Source of the DNA: Cylicocyclus nassatus | Taxonomy: Eukaryota; Nematoda; Chromadorea; Rhabditida; Strongylidae | NCBI GenBank assembly: GCA_958299035.1 | Contig: CATQJL010000316.1 | Span: 42,024,025-42,088,024, forward strand | Length of the DNA: 64,000 nucleotides | Reading direction: 5' to 3' | Part shown: in pieces, positions 20,383 to 30,826 of the stretch | Layout of the letters: each line of letters starts with the position of its first letter | Position numbering within the stretch: position 1 is the first letter of the stretch | Program-made: the position numbers and the translations under genes | Notes under the pieces: generated by a model | Database searches by the model: none | Told to the model about the DNA's origin: nothing | What the model saw: only the letters and a program-made list of their open reading frames with translations

Positions 20383-21307
20383 TAAGGTTGTCCGGAAATT
20401 AATGCCCGTTTTAAATTTCAACCGCAATAAGTCATACACTCTTCATTTTCAAAGAGATTGCAAAGTATCATTCGACAGAGCAAAGCAAGCTCTACAAGAT
20501 GGCAATCCTGCTTTTGCAACAGCTCTAATCCATCTCGAGTTTCGAGCCAAAAACTAAAAAGACTCAGCAGCCCGAAAAATCGAAAAAAAATCGTAACTCT
20601 GTGTTTAAGAATCCTACAAAAATTTTAAATTGCTCGCGTAAACACTACCCACATAAGACATCAATATACGCCGTTGCCGTATTTTTTTCTCTGTTAAAAA
20701 CCAAGAAAACGGAAGCTGTGCCCTCCCCACATAGGTAATTGTATACCACAAGCCTGTAGAAGTACAAACGTATATTTTCAGCTCTCTACAAGCTTTAGTT
20801 CTCAAAAAATTTGAATTTAAGCTTGGACCACCTAACTAGGGAAAGGCAAATTCGGTATTTCTCGAGAACTAGCCTTGTGGAGAGCTGAAAATTTAAGTCT
20901 GTACTTCTACAGGCTTGTGGTATACAACTGCCTATGTGGGGAGGGCACAGCATCACTTTGGCAAATGCATGAAAATTTCCGTTTTCTTGGTTTTTAACAA
21001 AGAAAAAAATACGGCAACGGCGTATATTGATGTCTTATGTGGGTAGTGTTTACGCGAGCAAATTAGAATTTTTGTAGGATTTTTATGAACTGAGTTACGA
21101 TTTTTGTCAATTTTTCGGACACTGGAATGTTTTTAGTTTTTGGCTCGAAACTCGAGATGGATGAGAGCTGTTGCGAAAGCAAAATGGCCATCTTGTAGAA
21201 CTTGCTTTGCTCTATCGAATGATACTTTGCAATCTATTTAGAAATGAAGAGTGTATGACTTATTGCGGTTGAAATTCAAAACGGGCATTTATTTCCGGAC
21301 AACCTAA
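20383..21307. mobile_element. Mariner-like foldback (TTAGGTTGTCCGG family)
   Basis: Ends TAAGGTTGTCCGGAAATTAA and TTATTTCCGGACAACCTAA, TA on both sides. Long arms share AGCAAAGCAAGCTCTACAAG and its inverse, and CTTGTGGTATAC. No transposase. This copy shows the uninterrupted site (AATCGTAACTC at about 20,596) that the PLE array occupies in the copy at 42,763-53,639. Confidence 0.9.
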
Positions 21308-22697
21308 TAAAATGTCGAATTAGGTTCTCTGGGTACAGCCTGAGACGAGTCTGGAAACAAAATTTATGATGATTTTATTCTCAAATTTTACAGTCATACG
21401 AAAAAAGTCTATCCGAAAGAGGAGAGTTGCATTCAAAGTCCCCTTGGTTGCTTAAGGTTTATTGTTCTGTGAAGATCCAAAACATGGAAAATAATTCGCA
21501 AAAAAAATTTTCAAAAATTTTAAGAAGCCAGTTAAAGATGCCAGAAAATTGTTTGTATTTCATGATTATTCTATTCAGTTTTCATCAAAACAGTCAAAAG
21601 TCGGAAGTAAAATCTTCAAAAATAGCCATACTCAGGATTGGTAGAACTGATGACTATTGAAGCGGACCAAAAAGGAATTACGAAAACATGACTGCTGGAA
21701 AGGAGAAGAAAATTTGCACTCATTGTTTGAAGCGTTTGTCTATCATCATTTTAAGTGGTTTGAGCATAGGTCTGGAAAGCGGCACGGATGACCGCAAGGT
21801 CTTGGACCGAATTTACCACTTATTAAGCTTCTTTCAGGCGCTATTGTTCTGATTTCATTGTATGCTTAGCAAGTGAAGTATCTTCTGCTTTTAATTCATC
21901 TAATAATTATGTTCTTGTCCTCGGAGTGGGTCACTCTGAGTACAAAGCTTGTAATAAATAAGACCAAAATCACTTGAATCGCCTGACTATTTATTACGGT
22001 TTTCCTGCTAATCTGGATTATGAGGAATCTGGATGAACATGCGGTAAGCGTAATTTACGCACGCGCCTTAAGAAAGTGACGTTAGGGTGTCTCAACTTAC
22101 GCAATGAGCGAATAAATTTGGAGTCTCACCCAATGAACCTCAACCTCCCAACCTTGAAGAAGGGGAGCTGCTATATGAGGAACAGAACAAGATCAGATGT
22201 TGTATCTTGAAGACCTTCGATGGACCACGGCTGTGACTGATTGGACATTGCGACGTCAAAGACGAAAGAGAAAAATTGCCGAAGTAATGGTGAAACATGT
22301 TCAGTCCTTTGATGAAGTCCTTCAAAGCAATGTTTGGCGTCTGGTACGATAAGAAAACGTTGGCCAATCGCCGGGATGGAACTTAGAAACCCGAGCCTAA
22401 TCAGCCCGACTCGAGAAGTGCTTGCAGGATACAGTAATGCTAGCTGTTTTTGCTCTCTAGGGGTATTACGACAGTTTAAGCCCCCCCCCCCCTCCCCTCT
22501 AGAAACCTTTTGAAACGTAGTAAATGCTGAAAATCTCAATGGAACTTCAGGTCTCTGAAGCTGATTCTTACAAAAGAAGTATGGTTGGTCGAAGTGACTT
22601 TTGAGATGGTTGTATACCATGTTGGAGGGCATGGAAATGAGCAGGTTCTAGTTTCGCAGTTCGTCATTAAGCGTGCACAGTGTGCACTATGCATATT
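21308..22697. other. No gene supported
   Basis: A 153-codon minus frame (22,171-22,632) and plus-strand text reading RWTTAVTDWTLRRQRRKRK (about 22,195-22,300), vaguely like the end of RTE-type LINEs, were weighed; neither is convincing. A C-rich run lies at about 22,478. Confidence 0.3.
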
Positions 22698-23064
22698 AAA
22701 GGCACCGTCCACCCAAATTCTCGAATTCCATGTTTTTGTCGCTTCTGGGCCTTCTGAAGGCCCTGATTTCGAATATGAAGTCGAGAATCCCAAAAACCCC
22801 TATTTTGGAGAAAGCGGGACGGGTGGAAGTGCAGCTTGCAGGGTTGCGGCGCGGTTATCGCCCGGCAAATATCAGCGCCGCAGCCCCAAAGCTGCAAAAT
22901 GGGCAGAGTGACCACCTTTGAATCACGTATCACGTACCTTCCAGAGCGGATTTTTAGCTCCGGAAGCAATCTTTTGCGGGAAAACTTAAGGGTTGGCCTA
23001 GTGTGGGGCCCACATTAGTATGCCATTGAATCTCGTGAGCCCTCACTTTGGGTGGACAGTGCCT
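22698..23064. mobile_element. TIR element 'B', full copy
   Basis: AAAGGCACCGTCCACCCAAA at the left and CACTTTGGGTGGACAGTGCCT at the right are inverses. About 367 bp, no transposase. A second copy is nested in element 'A' at 26,484-26,823. Confidence 0.78.
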
Positions 23065-23422
23065 CTAAGTTACGAATTACGACGATATACAAATCATCGC
23101 AAAGGCCACTTCGACTGACCATCCTTCGCTTGTTAACCGAAATTCTTTAATCTAAGAAAATAACTTCGGAAATAAGTCAAGTACAAACATACAAAAAATT
23201 CAAAAAAAAACACGGCTTCGATGATGGGCAGAAGAAATTAAATATTATTATCAGAATTACAATTCACAATCAGATAAAACAGCATTTCAAAATCCTATCT
23301 AATATGTAATCGTCTTACAAAGCAAATGGCCTTACAAAACCCTGCAACTGGCTTGCGTCATACGACTACGGGTATGTATGTGAGACAGATTATATCTCAA
23401 AAATTTCGGAACTTTTACTTAC

Positions 23423-23540
23423 TTTTTTTGCATTTGTCAAGAATCAGCGGCGTTTTCAACGTGTCAAACCAGTCAAATTTGGGCCCTTCGAGATTCCTGT
23501 AAGATGGCATTTCCGACGTTTCCTTAACCATGAGCACCAT
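23423..23540 (-). other. Possible exon, unassigned
   Basis: Thirty-nine codons from ATG at 23,540 (MVLMVKETSEMPSYRNL..., then GPKFDWFDTLKTPLILDKCK) end at a consensus donor A|GTAAGT. It starts eight bases past the DUF273 stop, in a different frame. It could be a separate exon or an alternative 3' part of the neighbouring gene; no acceptor other than GAAAG is evident. Confidence 0.3.
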
Positions 23541-23548
23541 CTTTCAAC

Positions 23549-23671
23549 TTACAACTCTTGCGTCCCGTCAAAATGCTTTTTACGTTTTTCCTTTCTGTCA
23601 TGAAACATAAAATCCTTTTGAGGGCTCCAATGACTATTTGTCAACCATGAATCTCTAACCCATCCATTTCC
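23549..23671 (-). CDS. DUF273 gene last exon: GNGWVRDSWLTNS
   Basis: Acceptor GAATTCAG, then GNGWVRDSWLTNSHWSPQKD and FMFHDRKEKRKKHFDG ending QEL-TAA at 23,549. GxGWVRDxWLT..W.P..DFM is a DUF273 C-terminal signature. Its phase (0) fits the exon ending at 29,292, 5.6 kb away. A consensus donor (TT|GTAAGT) overlaps the stop. Confidence 0.75.
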   Translation of the reverse strand, partial: GNGWVRDSWLTNSHWSPQKDFMFHDRKEKRKKHFDGTQEL

Positions 23672-26600
23672 CTGAATTCAAATCAGTATTTGCTACATTA
23701 ACGAACTCGTAAATGAAAAGGCTTTCCCAGGTACTTCTTGCTGCTGCAAAAAGACCTAGACAAACCTACAATTCAGTCAAAAACAGGTAAAACAGAAGAA
23801 TACGTGCATCACTATGATCAACGTTAAAAACACATATCCATCAAGCCGTGAAATATTTTGATTTTGCTATGCATTATAAGAGCAGTTCAAGAGTTGAGAA
23901 GGAATTTACAGTTGGTTGCTTACAGTAATAGTCCTAATATAAGCTTTCAAGCTTATTTTCTTACAGTCACGACTAGGGTCAAGCGTGGGGAGTAGCACGA
24001 CGCAACTGAGGGTCCTATTAAGGGGTCAACTAAGCTTAATAAAGGAGCCTATTAAATGGGCATTAGAATTCAAAATTAGCTCAGATGTTCTTTGCGGGTC
24101 TACCTTCTTTTACGCTCTATACAAAGCACTCTTCCTTTTTCTATACAAGATCTTTTTTCAATAGAATCAAGCTATGAAATAAGAGCCAGCCAATCTCGTT
24201 TCTATCATTTTCGCTTTCAAACAACATTTACTCAGATTAATGAGACGAGGTAGGCTCCAATTACTCCTGTAAAAAGCGACTACTCCCGTTTTACTTGACT
24301 AGTAAATTGAAGTTCTAAAAAAAACTAAGTCTATGAATGCTTTGAAGGTAAGGGGTGTGTCACAACCTCCCTCCCAAACCTTCCATTTACGAATGTCAAT
24401 GGTAGTATTGAATGTGAGCGGATTGCTTTGTTTGCGTAATTCACGATTTCTTTACTTTTTGTAGGTGCTCGTCTTCTCTCGAAGACGTGTACATCCAGCA
24501 GTGTCCTTTTCAGTTTGTGTAAAGTTTGTGTGTTCCTTTTCTAAAAAAATTTCCGGCAGTGTTTTAACGATAAAATCCCTTGTCCTGTACGCTGCAATCA
24601 CTGCATTTACAGTCTATTCCCCTCTGGCACAAAATGCTTTTCTGAGTTAGAGAGTTAAAAGGGGCGGTTTGTATTTTTTTTCCTTTGCCATGTTATTGAA
24701 CAGTTTCGAGTGCCTCTGTGCCATACTTTGCAACACTTTGCGGTAGCTTATATCTACCAATTTACTTTGCAAAACCTTCATATTTGTAGTATTGTTATCC
24801 CCATTTCAGGGCCATTCATTTATTAATTATAACTATGCGCCTAATTCCTCATATGGATCGTGCTCGACTGCACGTTTCTAAAAGTGCCTTAACGGAATTC
24901 TGTCCTGCTCAATGCGACTTGCACTACATCCTCAAAATTTCCAAATTTACATTCAACTCGGCTAAAGTACAAATTTTTGTGCCGGTTTTCGACCACGCTT
25001 TTCCACACTATAATCCAGTAGCTCTTCCAAATCTCCTTTACTTCCTTCGCATGATTCTCCGAGATTTGATTAAAAAAGCGCTTAGGTATCATAGCTATCT
25101 TATACACATTTTACTAAAATTCATTTTCTTTAGTTTACTGAATGCAAATTTTGGCAAACAATGACTGCCGTCACAGCACAGTCTCAGTGGCGCAGCAAAA
25201 CACAGCATCTTGGAAATGGGATGCTTATCTTGCAAAAATAAAGAGAACAACTCTGTTTTGTACAGCATGCCCCCCTTACCAGGCAATGACATTCAAACCC
25301 GCGTGGAAGTTAGGTTATTGCGCAAGAGTTTGCATGAACGGAGTAGCGATTTTCCTAATGCTGTAGGCGGCTTTGCCGCAACGTTATATACATGGAAATC
25401 ACTCAGTTTCTTTAAGTTCATTTTACTCGTTCGTCAAAAGGTACCCATTTTCATAATTTTCGGGCTCACTTGATTGTTTTTTGAAATTATGGCATTTGAT
25501 AAACCCTTGCAAGCAAAAATTGTTTACGTCGGGATTTGGCAAGCCATTGCTTCTGAGCTTGTCACTCAGTCTGAGTCAGTCAGAGTTGTAATGGTTTAAA
25601 TCTTGTATATTGAGGTTGACGCAAAATCCCGTCAATCTTCGAATCCACCCTTGATTCAGACAAGGGATAAACAAAAAAGTAATGTACGACCGCGAATTTA
25701 TCCAATTCTCCAGCAGCCAAATTTAAAGGCAGCGTCCTGGCGAAGAGATCGGTGCCTAATTTTTGTGGCGATGTAAAGTAGACTCTCTACCTAAGCGACG
25801 ACTGAAGTTCGGAGCGAAAGAGCCCGAATCTTACGGTAGGCTCGGACGCCGCCCACACCGCAATATCGATTTGCAAGGCCAGAGTGCGTATAGCGCACAC
25901 AGTTATAAGCGCAGGGTCCCGCAACGACTCTGCGTCTCTGCATTGCATGCATTTCGTACTCACCCGAGCCTACGGTGATTCGGGCCGCTTGAGGGGCGAT
26001 TTGTAGACTTCGTAGGTCCCCCTCTCGCGCTGCAAACTTCTGTCGTCGTTTAACTAGGGGGTCTACTTCTACATTATTACCAGAGCCAGGTTCAGATAAG
26101 TGCATCGGGAAGTTCGCGGGTGCTTGCTCGGCCATCAGTCATCCATGCCGCGAGCTGCTTGGTGTAAACCGATATTCAACTCGATAAGTGACAGCGGCGC
26201 ATCCTGTAAGCGCCCGATAGTTGAGTTGATTAGCATGCATGTGAGGCCCAGGAAGAGTGAAAAATCCTTTGGACTGTTTTTCATGGCAACGACTTGAGTG
26301 CAAACTGAAACAACTGGTTAGCTCATCTTCGACATCATGTAATGTTGTCGATGGCCTGCTGATTTGTTTCATAGGCATAGAAACTTAACTGTCAGACAAG
26401 ACCAAACCCGAGAAGCGATACTCGGGCCCACGACACTTAGGGTAGCCCCATCACTGCGGCGAACCTCCCGCGGGTTGCGCCTTAAAGGCACCGTTTACCC
26501 TAAGTTGAGGGTGTTGAGCTTTTGGCAGCATAGGATAGTAGGCCTCCCTATCAATCCAGTGCCCAAGTCGCAACGCAAAATGCCGCTTCGAAAGCGAGAA

Positions 26601-29600
26601 AATCGCTTCGGAAGAGCGAAGATGCACGAGGACCCCATCCATGCCCGCCCATTTGTGCGCGCCCGTCCAATCACCGTTCCGGGAAGCCGGCCTGTGGGTT
26701 CTCCGGAACGGGAATTGTCGGGATTTTCGCACATTCTCGACTTCATATTTGAAATCAGGAACATGAGAAGGCCCTGAAACGACAAAAACGTGGAAGACGA
26801 AAATCTGGGTGGACGGTGCCTTTGACCTATAGCGGTAAGAAGTGCAGCCTTCGATAGGTCCGCGGCCCGCCGGGTGAGGTGATTGGGCCGCAAATTTTCC
26901 GATCCCTTCCCAGTTTCAACTTTGACCCGTTCCCGGTAAAATATGAATGGACCGCATCGCGTCATGTAACACGCTTTGAGACCGCGAACTTTCCGATGCA
27001 GTTGTCTGAGAAGGCGCGACTTATGCAAGGGGACGTAATTTTTGCAAATCGAACTTCATTTTACCATTCATAACTCAGGCCAATTTTCCGAACGTTTAAA
27101 ACTTTTGAAAAAGCTTTGGTAATCAGAAAAGCAAAAATTTTGCTAATCAAGACAGTGTTTGTACTATCCCGGCTTATTTTTCAAAATTCACGAACTACAT
27201 TTTTAAGAGTGAAAGTTATAATTCGATCCATTCAAAGATGTAAAATTGAAGTGGCAAACTATTGTTTAGCATGGATGTTCTTAAATAATTCACTCGAAAT
27301 TCAGTAACTTGAACACTGATGAATCCATAGCTCGGTATTCTAGAAATAATAGTAGATTTAGGTTCCATAAAGGACGTTTAGGCGTAATGGAACGGAGCTT
27401 TCAAAGATAGCATCAAAAATTTTGCGATTTTGAGTTTGATGCTAGAAAATTGTTGAGGGCGAAAACTAGTTCAAAAGAATACCTAAAAATTACTCACACC
27501 GCAAAATTATATATGTTATGTGGCAGGCTTCAGCCTCATAGGATAACACAAAAACAAAAAATCAAATGTCATTCTTCAGAAAAACTCCTCATTACTGCAC
27601 TTTTTCAGTGATAGCTTCTAAACGCTCCAGTAAACAGTCACAGGGTTTTCAAATAGGCATTATATCTAGCTTGTTGTTCAAACTGTGTTTCTTTGAAAAT
27701 CCGTGGCGATAACGGAATTTATTTTGTAAAATAACAATTTTCAGAAATTCTCTTTTTTCATTTCTATATGAGATTAAAGCTTGCTACAGTAACGTATAAA
27801 CTCTTTTGCTGTTAAGCCTCTTCTAAAGGTCTTTGTGGCTAGCAACCGGCCCTCCACAATTTCCTACAACCCTCCAAATCGATAAATTTGTTTAAAAACT
27901 TCGTTCTCGGTGGCTGGTTATGGATTGTCACGCACGTCAGCATGAACATTTGTTGGAGCCCAAACCTACTATTTTCTTAGGGACTGAATTATGGATTTAA
28001 GTTTAGTATTTGAAAGGTTTTTGAATTTTGTTTGAAAGTTCTTTACGCAGGAACTTTCGCAGCAACCTGATATTTAGAATATTCCAGGCGACTTTTTCTC
28101 CTCTCTAAAACAGCTAATTGTTCTCGATGGTACATGCGAAATCCGCAAAAGTCGCCATATCAACTCTAACAATGAGATTCAAATTTTTTACATGTTAAAG
28201 TGATAAGCACTTGTTTATATAAGTTTAGTAATGATGGTAATCGAGTATAAAAACGTCGATATTTTGGAAACTTTGCAGTATTTGATGCAACTCGGTGTTA
28301 TACAATTTCTTCGAACCGAAAACAAATTGTGCAGCAGAATCGAAAGAAATCTTCATTTGTTGATTGTTTTCGCTCATTTAAGAGTCTAAGACAGCAATTT
28401 TAAAATCTATCGAAATTTAGACATTTTTAAAAGAAAGTCGTAAGCTTCGGCAACTGTCCGTACCCGTGGCATAAGTCGCATCGCGAACATAAGTGCTAGA
28501 AAAAGGAAAAATTTCTGTATTGGTAGTAATTTAGGGTATCTCTTCACCTTTATCGTCTGACAAAATTCGCGAGTGGGTGCAAAGCACTCATAAAACTCCA
28601 CATTGCCCTCCCTCCCGCCTGCAGTTTGTGTTCAGAATTTGGTCCGTATTGGTTTAAAAATAGAACTTTTTGTTCAGAACATAGTGCAACACAAAGACAA
28701 ACAAACTTACAGCTATATTAGGTCAATGCAAAGTTTTGTGAGTGTTTTGCACCCATTCGCGAATCCAGTCAGACGGTAAAGGTGAACAAATACTCTAAAT
28801 TACTACCAATAAGAAATTCTTCGTTTTTCTAGCACTGGAGTTTTGGGGTGGATGTCGTAGGACAATTTGTTATTTATCGACATTTGCTTTATCGATTTGC
28901 GCAAACTTTGAGCTACTGGCAGGAGTTGGCACAAAGAACATGCTGACTACGAATGCGTGTTCAGTTATGAGGTCATCAAAATTCCGTCGATTTTATCAAT
29001 TTTTTGCATTTGAATTGAACAGCTGGGAGTTGGTACAAAGGGTAGTAAGCATGCTGACAGTGAAAACATAGCGGAGAGGAGGGAAAAGTAGAAAGGGCAG
29101 GGTAACGTTGTGTGAAAATAGATGGTGACTTTCATAGTATTAACCTGCGGAACCCGGTGGGTAGTGTGTGTTGTTGAACCCGTGTGTTGGGTAGTTATTA
29201 AGAACCGTTGAATGCAAATTCTAGCAAGCAACAACTACCGTTATTTTTACCTTTTCGATCAATCACAAAAATGATCATATCCGAAACTTACTTTCGTGTA
29301 AACAAAAAGATGAGGTGTCAACGCGTTCTCAAGCGCTTCTCTACAACACACAGTGTAGAGGGACCAAATGTTCTTGAGTTTCGCTGCTCTTTTCCACAAC
29401 GCATTCCTCCAAAGTATCCAGCAGGTTTGAGTCAAAGGTGCATTAGGAGCCAGCACTTCCACGAACCACATCTTCAGTAAGAGTTCAGTGTATGGTATCT
29501 ATTAATGGAAAATATTTCTCACGTGCAGCACTAAATTGTCTCCATGAAATCTCCTCGGCAGACGAAAATCATAATCCGCCCATCCACGAAGAAACATTAC

Positions 29601-30289
29601 AGAAAAATCTGATTTTTTGGCAAAATACGAGCCTGATATGAAATCTAATGAAGGTTTGAGAGGTTTAAGGGCTATTGTTTTTGGGTTGAAAGCATAGCTC
29701 AAGGTTAGGTCTCACAGAAAATGCGCTTACCTGACGCTATTTCGAAAGTGAAGAATCTTTCATAGAAAATTAGGTCAACATCCTCTTTGATATAATCTTC
29801 TATTCGCCTACAAAGGTTTTTTGATAGACCGGCGTAGACGAAATTTTTTACATTTGCTTATTGACGACGCCATTCCTTACATTTTTTCATTAACGACGCC
29901 AATGTCGGCTTCCACAAGCAGCACCCAATTAAAGTTATAAGTTTTTAAAATATGAGCGACAATGCAGTGACGTTGGAGGTGGACCTATAATACTAACGCT
30001 CGTACATTATCGTATAAAATTAATTGACCCACATCGTGTTGTTCACATATTGTTTTGAAATCCTCGCCATTTAGTTGCAAGTATGTGTAATTATTTTGCA
30101 GAGCATAACATTGCACAGAAAGCATCGCTGTTTTGTACTTTGCCTTATCAGAGCCACCATTTATGATGCTCAATATCGCAATGTTCTGTATTGCTTTTGT
30201 CTCGGCCAACGTTTCGTTCTGAACAATGCCAATAAATTTTAGTTTGTAAACCTTTGAATACAAGTGCGAAAGTGTTTCTTCAACAAAGA
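23549..30289 (-). CDS. DUF273-family gene (predicted sugar-nucleotide transferase-like fold)
   Basis: Six exons read in phase on the minus strand: 30,033-30,289, 29,881-29,984, 29,731-29,807, 29,523-29,632, 29,292-29,471, 23,549-23,671. Motifs in order are NIAILSIING, SVQCYALQNNY, QRH CIVAHIL, EADIGVVN, VDLIFYERFF, GSYF...WADYDFRLPRRFHG, a Cys/Trp-rich block, and GNGWVRDSWLTNS...DFMFH. This is the order I recall for DUF273, a family expanded in nematodes, with a DxD-like acidic motif. Introns are about 48, 73, 98, 51 and 5,620 bp; the last is filled with transposons. Oddities: DAD is EAD, and FHGTDNG is FHGDN with a residue apparently missing. The gene may be weakened. The N-terminus is not located. 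No experimental role is known to me; function is inferred from the fold family. Confidence 0.7.
25771..26074. mobile_element. Short TIR element 'E'
   Basis: Left ATGTAAAGTAGACTCTCTAC and CTAAGCGACGAC are mirrored by GTCGTCGTTTAACTAG and GTCTACTTCTACAT on the right, imperfect inverses of about 32 bp. About 304 bp, no coding. Confidence 0.7.
26092..27009. mobile_element. TIR element 'A', copy 2, carrying nested element 'B'
   Basis: Left TCAGATAAGTGCATCGGGAA, right TTCCGATGCAGTTGTCTGA. The body matches 14,494-15,123 except for the insertion at 26,484-26,823. Confidence 0.85.
26484..26823. mobile_element. Element 'B' nested in element 'A'
   Basis: AAAGGCACCGTTTACCC at the left and GGGTGGACGGTGCCTTT at the right. 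Copy 1 of 'A' reads straight through here (TGCCTTTAACCTAC at about 14,889), showing the empty site. Confidence 0.82.
28488..28832. repeat. Inverted repeat pair, arms about 115 bp
   Basis: GCTAGAAAAAGG...GGTAGTAATTTAGG and AATTCGCGAGTGGGTGCAAA on the left match the inverse of GCACCCATTCGCGAATCC and TAAATTACTACCAATAAGAA on the right. The centre holds a fragment of the CCAAGTTTGGTCC repeat family (TTTGGTCCGTATTGGTT). Confidence 0.65.
29292..29471 (-). CDS. DUF273 gene exon: EVLAPNAPLTQTC...VYTK
   Basis: From ATG after CTGAAG to donor AAA|GTAAGT. EVLAPNAPLTQTCWILWRNA and later CCREALENALTPHLFVYTK fit the Cys-containing C-terminal region ('C...W......CCR..L') of the family. Confidence 0.65.
29523..29632 (-). 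CDS. DUF273 gene exon: GSYF...RRFHGDN
   Basis: Acceptor TTTCATATCAG, donor CAC|GTGAGA. Reads GSYFAKKSDFSVMFLRGWAD then YDFRLPRRFHGDNLVLH. The family form is FHGTDNGA.H, so one residue of that loop seems lost. Confidence 0.75.
29731..29807 (-). CDS. DUF273 gene exon: RIEDYI...FYERFFTFEIAS
   Basis: Acceptor CTTTGTAG, donor TCAG|GTAAGC; 77 bp in correct phase on both sides. VDLIFYERFFTFEIA matches the family 'VDI.FYDR.FN.EI.AGSY'. The preceding 73-bp intron contains a partial duplication of the end of the previous exon (GGCGTCGTCAAT). Confidence 0.75.
29881..29984 (-). CDS. DUF273 gene exon: RHCIVAHIL...EADIGVVN
   Basis: Acceptor TATTATAG and donor AT|GTAAGG bound LQRHCIVAHILKTYNF then NWVLLVEADIGVVNEK. 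Joining to the previous exon gives EQHDVHLQRHC with no frame break. The acidic EAD replaces the usual DAD. Confidence 0.78.
30033..30289 (-). CDS. DUF273 gene, first identified exon
   Basis: Open in frame from about 30,289 (possible acceptor ACTGAG) to donor GAT|GTGGGT. Carries AIQNIAILSIINGG, LSVQCYALQNNYTYLQ and ending TICEQHD, matching the N-terminal half of the family. The true first exon or start codon is not seen. Confidence 0.65.
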
Positions 30290-30826
30290 CTCAGTCTAAA
30301 ACACTTCCGTTAGTTGAGAGGTGTGGACTAAACCTTTGCAGAACTTTTTAAAAAATCCTCATTGTTTGATTGTTGGCGTTCTTTTATGCTTTAAAGCCTT
30401 TTTCGTTTCTGAAGTACCATTTTGTGGAGCTGAATTTAATTCAACTACGGGCATAGAGCAAGTCGTTTTTACTTTCATTATTGCAGGATTACTGTAGCAA
30501 CATTAGGGAATGTTTGAGCTATTCCCACGCCTTGTTCAGATTATCAAGTAAGCTCGAAACTAGCTGACGCTTTCTTCCCGATTTTTTTAACGGCCCATTT
30601 AATGTTAATAGAATGTGCCTGAAGTTCCCACCGTAGTTCCCAATAAGCGATTGGTAATTTGCTCCACACTGTGATTCAAGCGGATGCTTGCTTTATAAAC
30701 TGTTATATCAAAGGATGAAAGTCATGACGAAAACAGTAAAGAATATTTGGGGATACTTTGTATCATTTTGGACCAATGCAAAATGACTCCCAAAGGTTGA
30801 GCAAACCAAATAGCAGTTGAGTAATA
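30290..30826. repeat. Decayed foldback remnant
   Basis: GAAGTACCATTTTGTGGAGC and GCAGGATTACTGTAGCAAC echo the core of the foldback family at 1-623. Only weak symmetry remains; no coding seen. Confidence 0.4.

Larger units (their letters stand above)
23672..29291 (-). other. 5.6 kb intron of DUF273 gene, filled with repeats
   Basis: Bounded by donor GTAAGT and acceptor GAATTCAG. It contains a repeat fragment near 23,960-24,300, TIR elements at 25,771-26,074 and 26,092-27,009 (with one nested inside), an inverted-repeat pair at 28,488-28,832, and ATCGAT-rich text near 28,860-29,040. A 72-codon minus frame at 24,889-25,107 has no family match. Between 27,010 and 28,480 I see nothing else. Confidence 0.55.

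Noticed and set aside
22195..22330. RTE-type LINE C-terminus (RWTTAVTDW...)
   Set aside because: Only the first ten or so residues resemble the RTE tail; the next expected GRPP.RW.D motif is absent.
22171..22632. 153-codon minus-strand open frame
   Set aside because: Crosses a poly-C tract (GEGGGG in translation), no domain, no splice support.
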